From Cyanobium sp. PLM2.Bin73 (lineage in GTDB: Bacteria > Cyanobacteriota > Cyanobacteriia > PCC-6307 > Cyanobiaceae), in the NCBI GenBank assembly GCA_007694915.1, contig REEV01000074.1, positions 16,244 to 80,243 on the forward strand: a DNA stretch of 64,000 nt, given 5' to 3'. Position numbers and translations under genes: made by a program. The stretch's first letter is position 1, and every line of letters starts with the position of its first letter. The notes beneath the pieces were generated by a model that did not search any database, was not told where the DNA came from, and worked only from the letters and a program-made list of their open reading frames with translations. This document shows, piece after piece, positions 53,408 to 63,928 of this stretch.

Positions 53408-53479
53408 CAGCGCCGGGCTGTTCTGCGTCAGCGCCGGGCTGTTCTGCGTCAGCGCCGGGCTGTTCTGCGTCAGCGCCGG
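53408..53479. repeat. 21-bp tandem repeat (3.4 copies) at the gcvT 3' end
   Basis: Three exact copies of a 21-base unit and a partial fourth lie in the gap between gcvT and aspS. The partial copy covers the last codons and the TGA of gcvT, so the array seems to have grown by duplication of the gene end. The unit is a multiple of three. Confidence 0.9.
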
Positions 53480-54645
53480 TAGAAAGGGCGCTTCACCACG
53501 GTGGCCGGTTCGGCCCGGCCGCGGATCTCCACCGCCAGCTCCGTGCCCACCCGGGCCAGCTCCACCGGCACGTGGGCCAGGGCGATGCCCCGCTCCAGCG
53601 TGGGCGACCAGCCGCCGCTGGTGACGGTGCCCACCGGCTCGCTGCCGCCTTCCGCCCCGGCCGCCAGCACCGGGTAGCCGTGGCGGGGGATGGCGCGGCC
53701 GCGCAGCTCCAGGCCCACCAACCGCCGCCGCACCCCCTCGGAGCTCTGGCGCTCCAGCACCGCGCGGCCCACAAACGGCTTGGGCATCTCCAGGTGCACC
53801 AGCCAGCCCAGCCCTACCTCCAGGGGTGTGGTGCTCGCGTCCATGTCGTTGCCGTAGAGGTGCATGGCCGCCTCCAGGCGCAGGCTGTCGCGGGCGCCCA
53901 GGCCGCAGGGTGTCACCCCCTCGGCCAGCAGCTGCTCCCACAGGGCCAGGCCCGGCTCGCGCTCCAGCAGCAGCTCGAAGCCGTCCTCGCCGGTGTAGCC
54001 GGTGCGGGCTACGAAGACGCTCGCCGCCGCCGCGGCGCCCGCGGCCGTGCCCCCCAGCTCCAGCTGCCGGTGCCCGAAGCGGGGCAGGCCGTCCAGGCTG
54101 GTGCCGGCCAGGGCCTCAAGCCGCGCCGGCGCCTCGGGCCCCTGCAGGGCCAGCAGCACCCCGTCGCCCTTGTGGTCGCTCACCGCGATCCCGGCCGGCT
54201 GCAATTGGCTGCTGATCCAGGCCGTGTCGCTGTCTGCGCAGGCGGCATTGATCACCAGCAGCAGCTCATCGGTATCCCCCGCGCTTCCGTCGGGTTCGCC
54301 TCCGTCGGCCCGCACCCGGCCGCGGTCGTAGACGATCAGGTCATCGCGGATGCCGCCGCTCTCGTTGAGCAGCACCGTGTAGCAGGCCTCCCCGGGCCCG
54401 ATCCGGAACAGGTCGCTGGGCACCAGGGCCTGCAGGGCGTCTTTGGCGCCGTCGCCCCGCAGCCGCAGCACGCCCATGTGGGAGATGTCGAACAGGCCGC
54501 AGGCGCCGCGCACCGCCCGGTGCTCTGCCACCAGCCCCTGGAACTGCACGGCCATCTCCCAGCCGGCGAAGGGCACCAGGCGGCCACCGGCGGCCCGGGC
54601 TGCCTCGAACAGGGGGGTGCGCAGGAGTGCCACGGGGCCGGCCAT
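53470..54645 (-). CDS. gcvT: Glycine cleavage system T protein
   Basis: Aminomethyltransferase of 391 aa that moves the one-carbon unit from the H-protein arm to tetrahydrofolate. Typical parts: GGRLVPFAGWEMAVQF, RGACGLFDISHMG, ARTGYTGEDGFELL, LGARDSLRLEAAMHLYGNDMD. The end runs into a 21-bp tandem repeat. gcvH and gcvP are not adjacent. An extra Gly/Ala stretch of about 12 residues lies near residue 205. Confidence 0.95.
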   Translation of the reverse strand: MAGPVALLRTPLFEAARAAGGRLVPFAGWEMAVQFQGLVAEHRAVRGACGLFDISHMGVLRLRGDGAKDALQALVPSDLFRIGPGEACYTVLLNESGGIRDDLIVYDRGRVRADGGEPDGSAGDTDELLLVINAACADSDTAWISSQLQPAGIAVSDHKGDGVLLALQGPEAPARLEALAGTSLDGLPRFGHRQLELGGTAAGAAAAASVFVARTGYTGEDGFELLLEREPGLALWEQLLAEGVTPCGLGARDSLRLEAAMHLYGNDMDASTTPLEVGLGWLVHLEMPKPFVGRAVLERQSSEGVRRRLVGLELRGRAIPRHGYPVLAAGAEGGSEPVGTVTSGGWSPTLERGIALAHVPVELARVGTELAVEIRGRAEPATVVKRPFYRR

Positions 54646-54670
54646 TGAATGGGGTGAGGGTGGGGTGAGG

Positions 54671-55372
54671 CTATGGGAGGCGCTGCTGATGGAGAGGCCT
54701 CTGGGACGGCAGGATCAGGGCCGCCCCCAGCAGCCCCAGGGCCGCCCCGAAGCACACATCGCTGAGGTAGTGCGCGCCACCCACCAGGCGCTGCAGGCAG
54801 GCCATCAGCGCCAGGCCGATGAACAGCCAGCGGCCATGGGGCGCCAGGTGGCAGAGGGCGGCGGCCAGACCGGCGGCCACCGCCGCATGGCCGGAGGGAA
54901 AGCTCATCAGCACCGAGGCGGAGGTCTGGGAGGCATCGGGGCTGAGCAGCGCACGGCCGAAGGTGTCGAGGGCGTACACCCCATCCCCGAGCAGGGCGTT
55001 GCGCGGCCGCACCCGCGTCACCAGGGCCTTGATCAGGGAGCTCGCCAGGCCTCCGGCGTAGGTGGCCAGCACCAGCCGCAGGGCCAGGTCGGGGTGCTGC
55101 CGCCAGCGGCAGCACGAGAGGGTGAAGGCGGCCACCAGGATCATCAGCGCCCCCTTGCCATGGCCGCCGACCTCGGCCAGCGAGAGGAACTTGCGCAGCC
55201 CCCCCACCGCATCCACCGCCCCCCGCGCCCCCAGGGCCACCGGCAGGTCGAGGTTGGCGAGCAGGGCCAGCGCCCCCAGCGCGGCCAGCAGCAGCGCCAG
55301 GCTCAGCAGCCCCTGGCGGGAGGTGCGGATGACACCGGAGTGGGACGGTCTGTGGAGGGAGTGGGGAGGCAT
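54671..55372 (-). CDS. PAP2-family phosphatase
   Basis: Membrane phosphatase of 233 aa with about six helices. The three PAP2 motifs are complete: KALVTRVRPR, SFPSGHAAVAAG and RLVGGAHYLSDV. Such enzymes dephosphorylate phosphatidic acid or undecaprenyl pyrophosphate. Its start lies 70 bases inside the end of the GT39 gene, so the two are translationally linked. That suggests a lipid-carrier recycling role alongside the glycosyltransferase. Confidence 0.9.
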   Translation of the reverse strand: MPPHSLHRPSHSGVIRTSRQGLLSLALLLAALGALALLANLDLPVALGARGAVDAVGGLRKFLSLAEVGGHGKGALMILVAAFTLSCCRWRQHPDLALRLVLATYAGGLASSLIKALVTRVRPRNALLGDGVYALDTFGRALLSPDASQTSASVLMSFPSGHAAVAAGLAAALCHLAPHGRWLFIGLALMACLQRLVGGAHYLSDVCFGAALGLLGAALILPSQRPLHQQRLP

Positions 55373-57042
55373 CGTTGCTCGAGCACCGTGAGGTCCAGGG
55401 GGCGGCCCTTGGAGATGTTCAGGCCGCGCACCCGGCCGAGAAGCCGGCGTTCGCGGCTTGCCGCCGTCGGGGAGAGCGCCTCCAGCTCCGCGAGGGCGGC
55501 CGTGGGCAGGATGGCAACAGCCTCCCCATGGCGGTCAAGGTGCTGGGCGACACCGTCCAGGTTTGTCAGCAGGGTGTCGGTGCCGAGCAGGAACACGGCG
55601 CTGGGTTCGCGGAAGCCCGCCAGGGCGATCGGCTGCGCGTCCGCCCCTTCCCGCTGCAGCAGCGCCGCCAGCCGCGGCGCCGGCCAGAGGGGCTCCAGCG
55701 AGGGGATCACGGCCTGGAACAGCAACCCCCACACCAGCACCGCCGCCGCCAGCGACAGCGCCAGGCGCTGCGGGGGCGGCCGCCGTGGTGCTCCCATCAG
55801 CAGCGCCAGGCAGACCACGCTCACCAGGGCGGCGGCCACGCTCACCCGGCCCAGGGCCCAGACGCTGGCGATCGGCGCCGCCAGGGCCAGGGCCACCCCC
55901 CCCAGGGCCCAGAGAGCCCCCACCAACCAGCTCAGGCGCCGCCCCCAGCGGTCCCGGGCCGGCAGGTCGCTGAAGCCGGCGGCGGCCAGCAGGCAGAGGG
56001 CCGGCACCAGCGGCAGCACGTACTGGGGCAGCTTGGTGGGCACCAGCTCGAACACCAGCCAGGCCGGCAGCAGCCAGGCGAGGGCGACGCGGCCCACGGC
56101 TGCCTTGGGGCCGGGTGGTTGGTGCCGGTGGCGGCGCCAGCCCAGCCAGGCCGCGGGCAGCAGCAACCAGGACACGGGCCAGAGCAGCAGTGGCGCCAGC
56201 AGGGTGTAGGTGCCGGGCGGAGCGCCGTGGGATTCCTGGCCCTCGATCAGCTTGGGCAGAAAATCCCGGCCCAGCGACTCCTGCAGGAAGCCCCCCTGGC
56301 TGACCGTCTGGATCGCCAGCAGCCAGGGCCCCACCAGGGCCAGGGTGAGCAGCAGCCAGGGCCAGGGCCGCAGCGCCAGCAGCGGACGCCAGCTGCGTTG
56401 CTGCCCCATCAGGGCCGCCAGGGTGAGGCCGGCCACCGCCGGCGCCACCGGTCCCTTGATCAACATCCCCACCCCCAGCCCGCCCCAGAACAGGGCCCGC
56501 GATCCCCAGCCGGCCCGTTCCCCGGCCGCTTCCCCGCCCCGTTCGGCGCCCACCACCACCCGGGCCAGACCGCCCTGCATCGCCACCACGGCGGCCAGCA
56601 GGGTGGCGTCGGTCTTGGCCAGGTGAGCCTCGATGCCCAGCAGCAGGCTTCCGGCCAGCAGCAACCCCGCCAGGAAGGCCTGCTCCGCTCCGATCAGGGG
56701 CGCAAACAGGCCGTAGAGCAGCAGCACCGCCGTGGTGGCGCCCAGCACCGACACCAGACGGAAGGGAGCCATCGCCGTGGCCGGCGCCCCGGCGCGCTGG
56801 GCGGCCCCTGCCGACAGGGCCTGCAACCAGTAGATCCCGGCCGGTTTCTTGTGGCGCGGGCTGTCCTGGAAGCGGATGTCCAGCAGGTCGCCGCTGGCCA
56901 GCATCTGCCGGGTGGCCTGCACGTAGCGGGCCTCGTCACGGTCGGTGAGGGGAAGGCTGGCCAGGCCGGGCAGGTAGAGCGCCAGGCAGAGCAGCAGCAA
57001 CAGCAGCGGCCGTGCCAGGGCGGTGCGACGGCGATCAGACAC
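55303..57042 (-). CDS. ArnT-like GT39 glycosyltransferase
   Basis: Integral membrane protein of 579 aa with about ten to twelve helices. The catalytic loop LTDRDEARYVQATRQML and the KKPAGIYWLQAL motif are typical of the ArnT/PMT superfamily, which uses polyprenyl-phosphate sugars as donors. The C-terminal 150 residues form a soluble extracytoplasmic domain. Substrate unknown; ArnT itself adds aminoarabinose to lipid A, which is not expected here. It overlaps the PAP2 gene. Confidence 0.88.
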   Translation of the reverse strand: MSDRRRTALARPLLLLLLCLALYLPGLASLPLTDRDEARYVQATRQMLASGDLLDIRFQDSPRHKKPAGIYWLQALSAGAAQRAGAPATAMAPFRLVSVLGATTAVLLLYGLFAPLIGAEQAFLAGLLLAGSLLLGIEAHLAKTDATLLAAVVAMQGGLARVVVGAERGGEAAGERAGWGSRALFWGGLGVGMLIKGPVAPAVAGLTLAALMGQQRSWRPLLALRPWPWLLLTLALVGPWLLAIQTVSQGGFLQESLGRDFLPKLIEGQESHGAPPGTYTLLAPLLLWPVSWLLLPAAWLGWRRHRHQPPGPKAAVGRVALAWLLPAWLVFELVPTKLPQYVLPLVPALCLLAAAGFSDLPARDRWGRRLSWLVGALWALGGVALALAAPIASVWALGRVSVAAALVSVVCLALLMGAPRRPPPQRLALSLAAAVLVWGLLFQAVIPSLEPLWPAPRLAALLQREGADAQPIALAGFREPSAVFLLGTDTLLTNLDGVAQHLDRHGEAVAILPTAALAELEALSPTAASRERRLLGRVRGLNISKGRPLDLTVLEQRCLPTPSTDRPTPVSSAPPARGC

Positions 57043-57232
57043 GGCGATCAGACACGGCGCTCAGGCACGGGGGCTGGAAGGGCTTGGCGGTGACGGGTGA
57101 GGGCGGCCTTGGCTGCGCCTTGGGAAGACATTCGGAAGAACGGCTAACCGCCCCTGCGCCCGCGCGTCAACCCCCTAGTGTTTGGGCCCGCTGATACCAG
57201 GCCCACCCTCGGCGGTCTTCTGCCCCCGCTCC

Positions 57233-57487
57233 ATGCCCCACCGTCCCAGCTGCCGCAGCTGCAGTCACTGCGCGATCCCCCAGGGGAGCGGTGCTGGATG
57301 GTGCCGGCTGCGCCAGCTCGCCATCCACGGGGAGCTGGCCGGTGAACTCTGGTGCCACCACTGGACGGCCCGCGCCCCGCAACTGCCCGCCGGGATGGCC
57401 TCCGGTGGAGCCTCGGCGGATCACCAGGCGGGCGCCCGCTGCCAGCAGCTGAGCCTGGAGATGCTCCTGCCCCAGCTGCAGGACTGA
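57233..57487 (+). CDS. Small Cys-rich conserved protein
   Basis: Protein of about 84 aa. CRSCSHCAIPQG followed by WCRLRQLAIHGELAGELWC and HHWTARAPQLP gives four to five conserved Cys plus His, suggesting a metal-binding module. I recall similar short proteins in picocyanobacteria, without known function. ATG 57233 gives this motif directly; a longer frame adds a poor leader. The 190 bp upstream, to the divergent GT39 gene, holds nothing recognisable. Confidence 0.6.
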   Translation: MPHRPSCRSCSHCAIPQGSGAGWCRLRQLAIHGELAGELWCHHWTARAPQLPAGMASGGASADHQAGARCQQLSLEMLLPQLQD

Positions 57488-57575
57488 AGACCAGCTCCCG
57501 CTTCCCCCCACGCCAGTAGCTCCTTACACTCCGGCGTAACGGTCCATTGCCGCAGCCCATTCGCCAGACCCGTCC

Positions 57576-57974
57576 TTGGCCACCACACCGATCCTGAATG
57601 CCTCCATTGATCTGATGGCCGTGCAGGTGGAGTGCGAGCGCCTCACCCTGCCCACCGGCGCCACCGTGTTCGAGCAGGGCATGGAGGCCGATTCCATCTA
57701 CGGCATCCGTCGCGGAATCGTGGAGCTGATCGGGCGGGAGGGCGAGAAGCTCTGCTATCGGCCGGGAGAGCTGTTCTGCTACCAGGACATCGTGTGGGGC
57801 GTTGGCCATCACGACAACACCGCCATCGCCCGCACCCCCGTGGACATCCTGCGGCTCGAGCGCCTGCGCTTCCTCAACCTGCTCCACAACCACCCCACCC
57901 TGGCCCTGCTGCTGATCGGCCAGCAGCACGAGCGCCTGCGGGAGCAGCGCAGCAGCGGCACCTGCTGTTACTGA
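57576..57974 (+). CDS. Stand-alone cyclic-nucleotide-binding-like protein
   Basis: Protein of 132 aa with a Crp-type beta-roll (TGATVFEQGMEADSIYGIRR, then YRPGELFCYQDIVW) but no helix-turn-helix DNA-binding domain. It ends in SSGTCCY, with two adjacent cysteines. The start is a TTG at 57576 or an ATG at 57615; the first preserves a short helix. It may sense a ligand or redox state and act through a partner. Unknown role. Confidence 0.68.
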   Translation: MATTPILNASIDLMAVQVECERLTLPTGATVFEQGMEADSIYGIRRGIVELIGREGEKLCYRPGELFCYQDIVWGVGHHDNTAIARTPVDILRLERLRFLNLLHNHPTLALLLIGQQHERLREQRSSGTCCY

Positions 57975-58005
57975 CCGTCTGCTGAGCGGCTGCTGAGCGC
58001 CGCCC

Positions 58006-59771
<1,766 letters not shown>

Positions 59772-59816
59772 CTAAGCGCCCGGCCCGCACACCCCTGCCG
59801 CTGCCAGGCTGGCGCC

Positions 59817-60266
59817 ATGGCCGGCGAACGGGGCAGCGACGATCTGCGGATCGGGGAGGTGGCGAGCATTCCCGCCCGGGAGCTGCGCTGGCGCTTCTCC
59901 CGCTCCGGCGGCCCCGGCGGCCAGAACGTGAACACCACCGATTCGCGGGTGGAGCTGACCTTCGACCTGGCCCGCTCCACAGCCCTGTCGCCGGCCCTGC
60001 AGGCCCGCGCGCTCCAGCGCCTGCAGGGCCGGCTGGTGGGGGGTGCCCTGCAGATCGCGGCTTGCGAGCACCGCTCCCAGTGGCGCAACCGCCTGGCCGC
60101 CCAGCGCCGGCTGGCGGCCGTGCTGCTGGAGGCCCTGCGGCCGCCGCCGCCGCCCCGGCGCGCGACGCGCCCCAGTCGCGGGGCGGTGGAGCGGCGCCTG
60201 GCGGCCAAGCAGCGCCGTTCGGCCCTCAAGGGCCGCCGCCGCGGCCTCTCGCGTCCCGACGACTGA
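59817..60266 (+). CDS. arfB: Peptidyl-tRNA hydrolase ArfB-like rescue factor
   Basis: Protein of 149 aa with the release-factor domain 3 motif GGPGGQNVNTTDSRVEL. The C-terminus is a basic tail (AKQRRSALKGRRRG), as needed to enter the empty mRNA channel of stalled ribosomes. It hydrolyses peptidyl-tRNA on non-stop ribosomes. It lies 69 bp from the divergent speE. Confidence 0.92.
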   Translation: MAGERGSDDLRIGEVASIPARELRWRFSRSGGPGGQNVNTTDSRVELTFDLARSTALSPALQARALQRLQGRLVGGALQIAACEHRSQWRNRLAAQRRLAAVLLEALRPPPPPRRATRPSRGAVERRLAAKQRRSALKGRRRGLSRPDD

Positions 60267-60279
60267 GCCGGCCAGCCCC

Positions 60280-61053
60280 TCAGGCGGCCAGGGCCGCCTG
60301 CAGCGCGGGATTGGCATGCCAGCTCCAGGGGCCTTCCGTCACGGGCTGGATGCCGAAGTCGGCCCGCACCGCATCCAGATCGCGGTGCATCTGTTCCTCC
60401 CACAGCACCGGGAACAGGGGCTTGGCCGCCAGGCCCATCTCCAGCCCCTGGCTGATCCGGCCGAAGGCATAGGCGGCCGTGCGTGCCTGTTCCTCAGGCG
60501 TCTCCAGTTCATCCATCGGCGTGTCCGTCCGCAGCCACTGCAGCAGCAGGGCCATCAGGTCGGTGAACACCAGTCCCGGATGGGAGAACTGGGCCACGCT
60601 GACACTGATCACGCCCAGCTCGCCGAAGTTGTCGAGGCTGAATCCGGTGAGGATGTGGTGCAGGTCGTGGGTGGCGTAGACCCGGTAGTTGATGTAATCG
60701 GCATCGCTCTCCAGATTGTTGTAGAACGCCGGTTCTGGAAAGAAGTTGATGTCATATCCCAGCGTTTCCAGAATGGTGGCGTAGGTGTGGCCGAGGCTGC
60801 CCTTGGGCAGGGCTTTCAGCGCGGCGGCGTCGTAGGGGCCGCAGAGGCGCCGGGCATCGATCAGAGCCTTGGCCTGCGGATCACGGCCCAGCCGCTTGCG
60901 GCAGAGCTGCATCGGGACGGAGTCGCGCAGCCGGTGGGAGAGCGCGAACACGTTCTCGGCCGAGCTGCCGGCGCCGGCGGCCAGGTCGGCCAGCTCCAGA
61001 AACGAGCGGATGTTCTCTTCGCTTGCCAGGCGATCGAGGTAGCGGAAGCCCAT
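60280..61053 (-). CDS. Coq4-like protein
   Basis: Protein of 257 aa related to Coq4 (ubiquinone biosynthesis). The metal-binding THDLHHILTGF corresponds to the HDxxH motif, with a later acidic residue. Cyanobacteria make plastoquinone rather than ubiquinone, so the role is uncertain; a scaffold or decarboxylase role on a quinone head group is possible. ATG 61053 is preferred over a TTG three codons upstream. It is convergent with arfB, with 13 bp between stops. Confidence 0.8.
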   Translation of the reverse strand: MGFRYLDRLASEENIRSFLELADLAAGAGSSAENVFALSHRLRDSVPMQLCRKRLGRDPQAKALIDARRLCGPYDAAALKALPKGSLGHTYATILETLGYDINFFPEPAFYNNLESDADYINYRVYATHDLHHILTGFSLDNFGELGVISVSVAQFSHPGLVFTDLMALLLQWLRTDTPMDELETPEEQARTAAYAFGRISQGLEMGLAAKPLFPVLWEEQMHRDLDAVRADFGIQPVTEGPWSWHANPALQAALAA

Positions 61054-61106
61054 CGGTTGCAAGGGGGGGTGTGGTGCCGAGCATCGCTCGGCCGCAGCCG
61101 GCGGGC

Positions 61107-61394
61107 TCAGTCCTGGCTCTCCAGCACCACGTTCACGGTGAAGTGGGGCATGCGCTTGTGGGCCACCGCCTCGCGGGGGTGGAACTCAAGGATCCCCTGA
61201 ACCCGCTGGCCCACCTGCAGGGGCTGGTTGGGCTGGCACCAGAAGGCCGTGCCCTCGGCATCGGCGTGCTGGCGCATGAGGGGGTCGAGCAGCTGGGCGC
61301 TGCCGTCGGGATCCACCCGCAGCACGATGAAGGTTTCGTCGGGGGGGATCAAGGTGCTGGGGTCCGGCGTGGGGGCGGGTTGGGTGTCGCTCAT
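61107..61394 (-). CDS. Conserved hypothetical protein
   Basis: Protein of about 95 aa with no recognised domain. It has a Pro-rich N-terminus and a beta-rich remainder (ETFIVLRVDPDGSAQLLDPL; QVGQRVQGILEFHPR). It looks cytoplasmic and may be a small picocyanobacterial family. ATG 61394 is the first Met that gives this beginning. It lies 53 bp before the Coq4-like gene and could share its transcript. Confidence 0.6.
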   Translation of the reverse strand: MSDTQPAPTPDPSTLIPPDETFIVLRVDPDGSAQLLDPLMRQHADAEGTAFWCQPNQPLQVGQRVQGILEFHPREAVAHKRMPHFTVNVVLESQD

Positions 61395-61493
61395 GGCGGG
61401 CGGCCGTCGGCAACGGTGATCGCTGGTTCCAGCCTGGCTGCTGCAGCGGGCCTGGCAGCCCCCCGGTGTCGCAGGACACACGGGCCCTCAGGC

Positions 61494-62396
61494 TCAGGCC
61501 CCGCCGCCGGCGCTCCCCCGCTCGGCGCGGATCTGGGCCTTGGCCTGCCGCCACAGCCCCTCCAGCTCGCCGATGCCGCGGCCCTGGAGATCGCCCCCCA
61601 GGGCCGCCTCCACGCGCGAGAAGCGATCCAGGAAGCGGCGGTTGGTGCCGGCCAGCCCGGCCTCCGGGTCGAGGCCGCACCAGCGGGCCACGTTCACCAG
61701 GGTGAACAGCAGGTCACCCAGCTCCTCCTCGGCATGGGCCCGATCGCCGCCGGCCTGGGCCGCGGCCACGGCCTCCTTGAGCTCGTCGAGCTCCTCGTGC
61801 ACCTTCGCCCACACTCCGTCCATGTCGTCCCACTCGAAGCCGGCGGCGGCGGCCTTCCTGGAGATGGTCATGGCGCCGGCCAGGGCCGGCTGGCCCCGCA
61901 CCTTGCCGGCCAGCCTGTCACTCAGGGGGCTGGTGGACGCCGGCGCCGGCCCCTGCCCCTGGCGCGTCTCGGCCTCCCGCTGCTGCTGCTCGGCCGCCTT
62001 GATCGCCTCCCAGCTGGCCCGCACCTGCGCTGCGTCGCTGGCCGTGGCGCCGGCGAACACATGGGGGTGGCGGCGCACCAGCTTGGCGCTGATGCCCCGG
62101 GCGATGCGCTCCAGGTCAAAGCGCCCCGCCTCGCTGGCGATGCGGGCGTGCAGCACCACCTGCAGCAGCAGGTCGCCCAGCTCCTCCTCCAGGTGCCGGT
62201 CGTCGCCGTGGCGGATGGCATCGGCCACCTCGTGGGCCTCCTCCAGCACGTAGGGCACCAGGGAGGCATGGGTCTGCTCCAGGTCCCAGGGGCAGCCGCG
62301 CTGGGGATCGCGCAGGCGGTCCACCACCGCCACCAGCTCGGCCAGCGCGCTGAGGGCGGCGTCGCTGCTGGCCGGCAGGGGCGGATCGGAGCTCAT
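61494..62396 (-). CDS. mazG: Nucleoside triphosphate pyrophosphohydrolase MazG
   Basis: Protein of 300 aa with two MazG domains. The first has CPWDLEQTHASLVPYVLEE and DRHLEEELGDLLLQVVLHA; the second has VHEELDELKEAV and AEEELGDLLFTLVNVARW, each with the Mg-binding acidic clusters. It hydrolyses NTPs to NMP and pyrophosphate and is a house-cleaning enzyme. It overlaps the DUF2227 gene by 4 bases. Confidence 0.94.
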   Translation of the reverse strand: MSSDPPLPASSDAALSALAELVAVVDRLRDPQRGCPWDLEQTHASLVPYVLEEAHEVADAIRHGDDRHLEEELGDLLLQVVLHARIASEAGRFDLERIARGISAKLVRRHPHVFAGATASDAAQVRASWEAIKAAEQQQREAETRQGQGPAPASTSPLSDRLAGKVRGQPALAGAMTISRKAAAAGFEWDDMDGVWAKVHEELDELKEAVAAAQAGGDRAHAEEELGDLLFTLVNVARWCGLDPEAGLAGTNRRFLDRFSRVEAALGGDLQGRGIGELEGLWRQAKAQIRAERGSAGGGA

Positions 62397-62908
62397 CGGC
62401 GGCGGCGGGCGGAGGAACGGCGCCAGGGCCGGGGCAGCCGCGGCAGCGGGTCGCCATCCTGGATCAGGTGCAGCCAGCTGCTGGCCTCCAGGCCCACCAG
62501 GACGCAGAGCAGCAGCGGCCGCTGGCGCTGCCACAGGGCCAGCGCGCGGGCGAGCAGCTCCGGCGGTGCGGGCACGCCCAGGGGCAGGGGCGCCAGCAGG
62601 GCGGAGGCCAGCAGCGCCAGGGCCGCCAGGTAACCCAGCCGTCCGGCGGTGCCCAGCAGCGGGCTGTGGGAGAGCAGGGAGCGGTGCGGCAGCCCGCGGC
62701 GGTAGGGCCACCACAGCAGCCGCAGGGGTCCCCAGCGGCGGGTGGCGTTGGAGCGGGTGTCGAGATCGGGGGAGAGCAGCAGGCCCCCCACCAGGAACCC
62801 CGTGGCGGCGCTCACCGCCCCCGCCAGCCCCAGGGCCGGGGCGAACAGCAGCCCGAAGGGCAGGGCCAGCTGCCAGGTGGCGCGGTCGTGGGCGCGGCCG
62901 CTGGCCAT
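62393..62908 (-). CDS. DUF2227-like membrane metal-binding protein
   Basis: Membrane protein of 171 aa. The start MASGRAHDRAT and later SPDLDTRSNATRRWGP, PHRSLLSHSPLLGT and SSWLHLIQDGD give the His/Asp pattern of a putative metal-binding membrane family (DUF2227/YdjM-like). Helices flank these motifs. Function unknown. It is placed between mazG (4-base overlap) and the acyltransferase gene (3 bp apart). Confidence 0.8.
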   Translation of the reverse strand: MASGRAHDRATWQLALPFGLLFAPALGLAGAVSAATGFLVGGLLLSPDLDTRSNATRRWGPLRLLWWPYRRGLPHRSLLSHSPLLGTAGRLGYLAALALLASALLAPLPLGVPAPPELLARALALWQRQRPLLLCVLVGLEASSWLHLIQDGDPLPRLPRPWRRSSARRRR

Positions 62909-62911
62909 GAT

Positions 62912-63928
62912 TCAGGCCCGCGGCCGGGCCGCGGCCAGCACCCGCGGGGCCGGTGGCTCAAGAGCCCGCAGGCGGGCGCCGCTGCCATCACCGGCGCGCC
63001 AGCGCCGCTGAATCCAGTAGTACTGATCGGCGTAGCACTGGATCCAGGGTTCCTGCCAGTCGGCCAGCGCCTGCGCCTGCGCCATCAGCCCCGCCTCCCC
63101 GGATTGCGGTGGAAGGGCCGGGCCGAAGATCAACCGGAAATGGCCGTCGTCCTCACGCACCTGGGCCACGGGAAACAGCGGCGCGCCGGTTTTCTGCGAC
63201 AGCGCCAGGGGGGTGCGTACGACGCGGGTGTTCAGCCCCAGCACATCCACCGTCAAAGGGTGCTTGTGGGCGTAGAGGTCGGTCATCACCACCAGGGCGC
63301 CGCCCCGCCGCAGCCAGATGAGCATCGAGCGCAGGTCGAACTGGGAGATCCAGGTGCAGCGGCTGTTGGCACTGCGCGTGGCGTTCAGCAGGCGGTCGGC
63401 GTCCGGATTGCGTGCCGGCCGGTAGATCACTGCCAGATCGTCGATCCGCTCGCTCAGCCAGCGCAGGCCCAGATCCCAGCAGCCAAGGTGCAGGGACGCG
63501 ACGATCACCCCCTGCCCGGGGCGGCGGGCTGCCAGCAGCTGCTCCAGACCCTCCCCCTCGGCGCGGATCCGCTCCGCTGCCACCGGCTCGATGATCGATT
63601 CCAGGCAGGAAAGCAGGAATCCCTCCAGGGAGCGCCGGGCGAGCCACTGGCGCTCCACCCCCGTGAGCTGCGCCCCATAGACGCGCTCCAGATTGCTGCT
63701 GGCGGTGTCCAGACGCCCCCGCAGCAGCGGCCGGGCCAGCGGCACCACCACCTCGATGCCGCGCCGCACCGCGTCGTGGCGGCGGCCCCGCAGCAATCCC
63801 AGCAGCAGCCGCAGCAGCAGCACCTCGCCGCGCCAGCGCAGCCGCTGCCAGCGGGAGCCGCGGGCCCAGCGCCGCCGCTGGCGCGGTGTGCTGGAGAGCG
63901 GGGCGAGTTGCGGTAGCGTCCGGGTCAC
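62912..63928 (-). CDS. LpxL/HtrB-like lysophospholipid acyltransferase
   Basis: Acyltransferase of 338 aa. The catalytic H-x4-D is in HLGCWDLG (about residue 147). A hydrophobic N-terminal segment anchors it to the inner membrane. LpxL enzymes acylate Kdo-lipid A precursors. As cyanobacterial lipid A is simplified, the true acceptor here is uncertain. The start is a GTG at 63928, directly adjacent to the tRNA gene, so its promoter must overlap that gene unless a later start is used. Confidence 0.82.
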   Translation of the reverse strand: MTRTLPQLAPLSSTPRQRRRWARGSRWQRLRWRGEVLLLRLLLGLLRGRRHDAVRRGIEVVVPLARPLLRGRLDTASSNLERVYGAQLTGVERQWLARRSLEGFLLSCLESIIEPVAAERIRAEGEGLEQLLAARRPGQGVIVASLHLGCWDLGLRWLSERIDDLAVIYRPARNPDADRLLNATRSANSRCTWISQFDLRSMLIWLRRGGALVVMTDLYAHKHPLTVDVLGLNTRVVRTPLALSQKTGAPLFPVAQVREDDGHFRLIFGPALPPQSGEAGLMAQAQALADWQEPWIQCYADQYYWIQRRWRAGDGSGARLRALEPPAPRVLAAARPRA

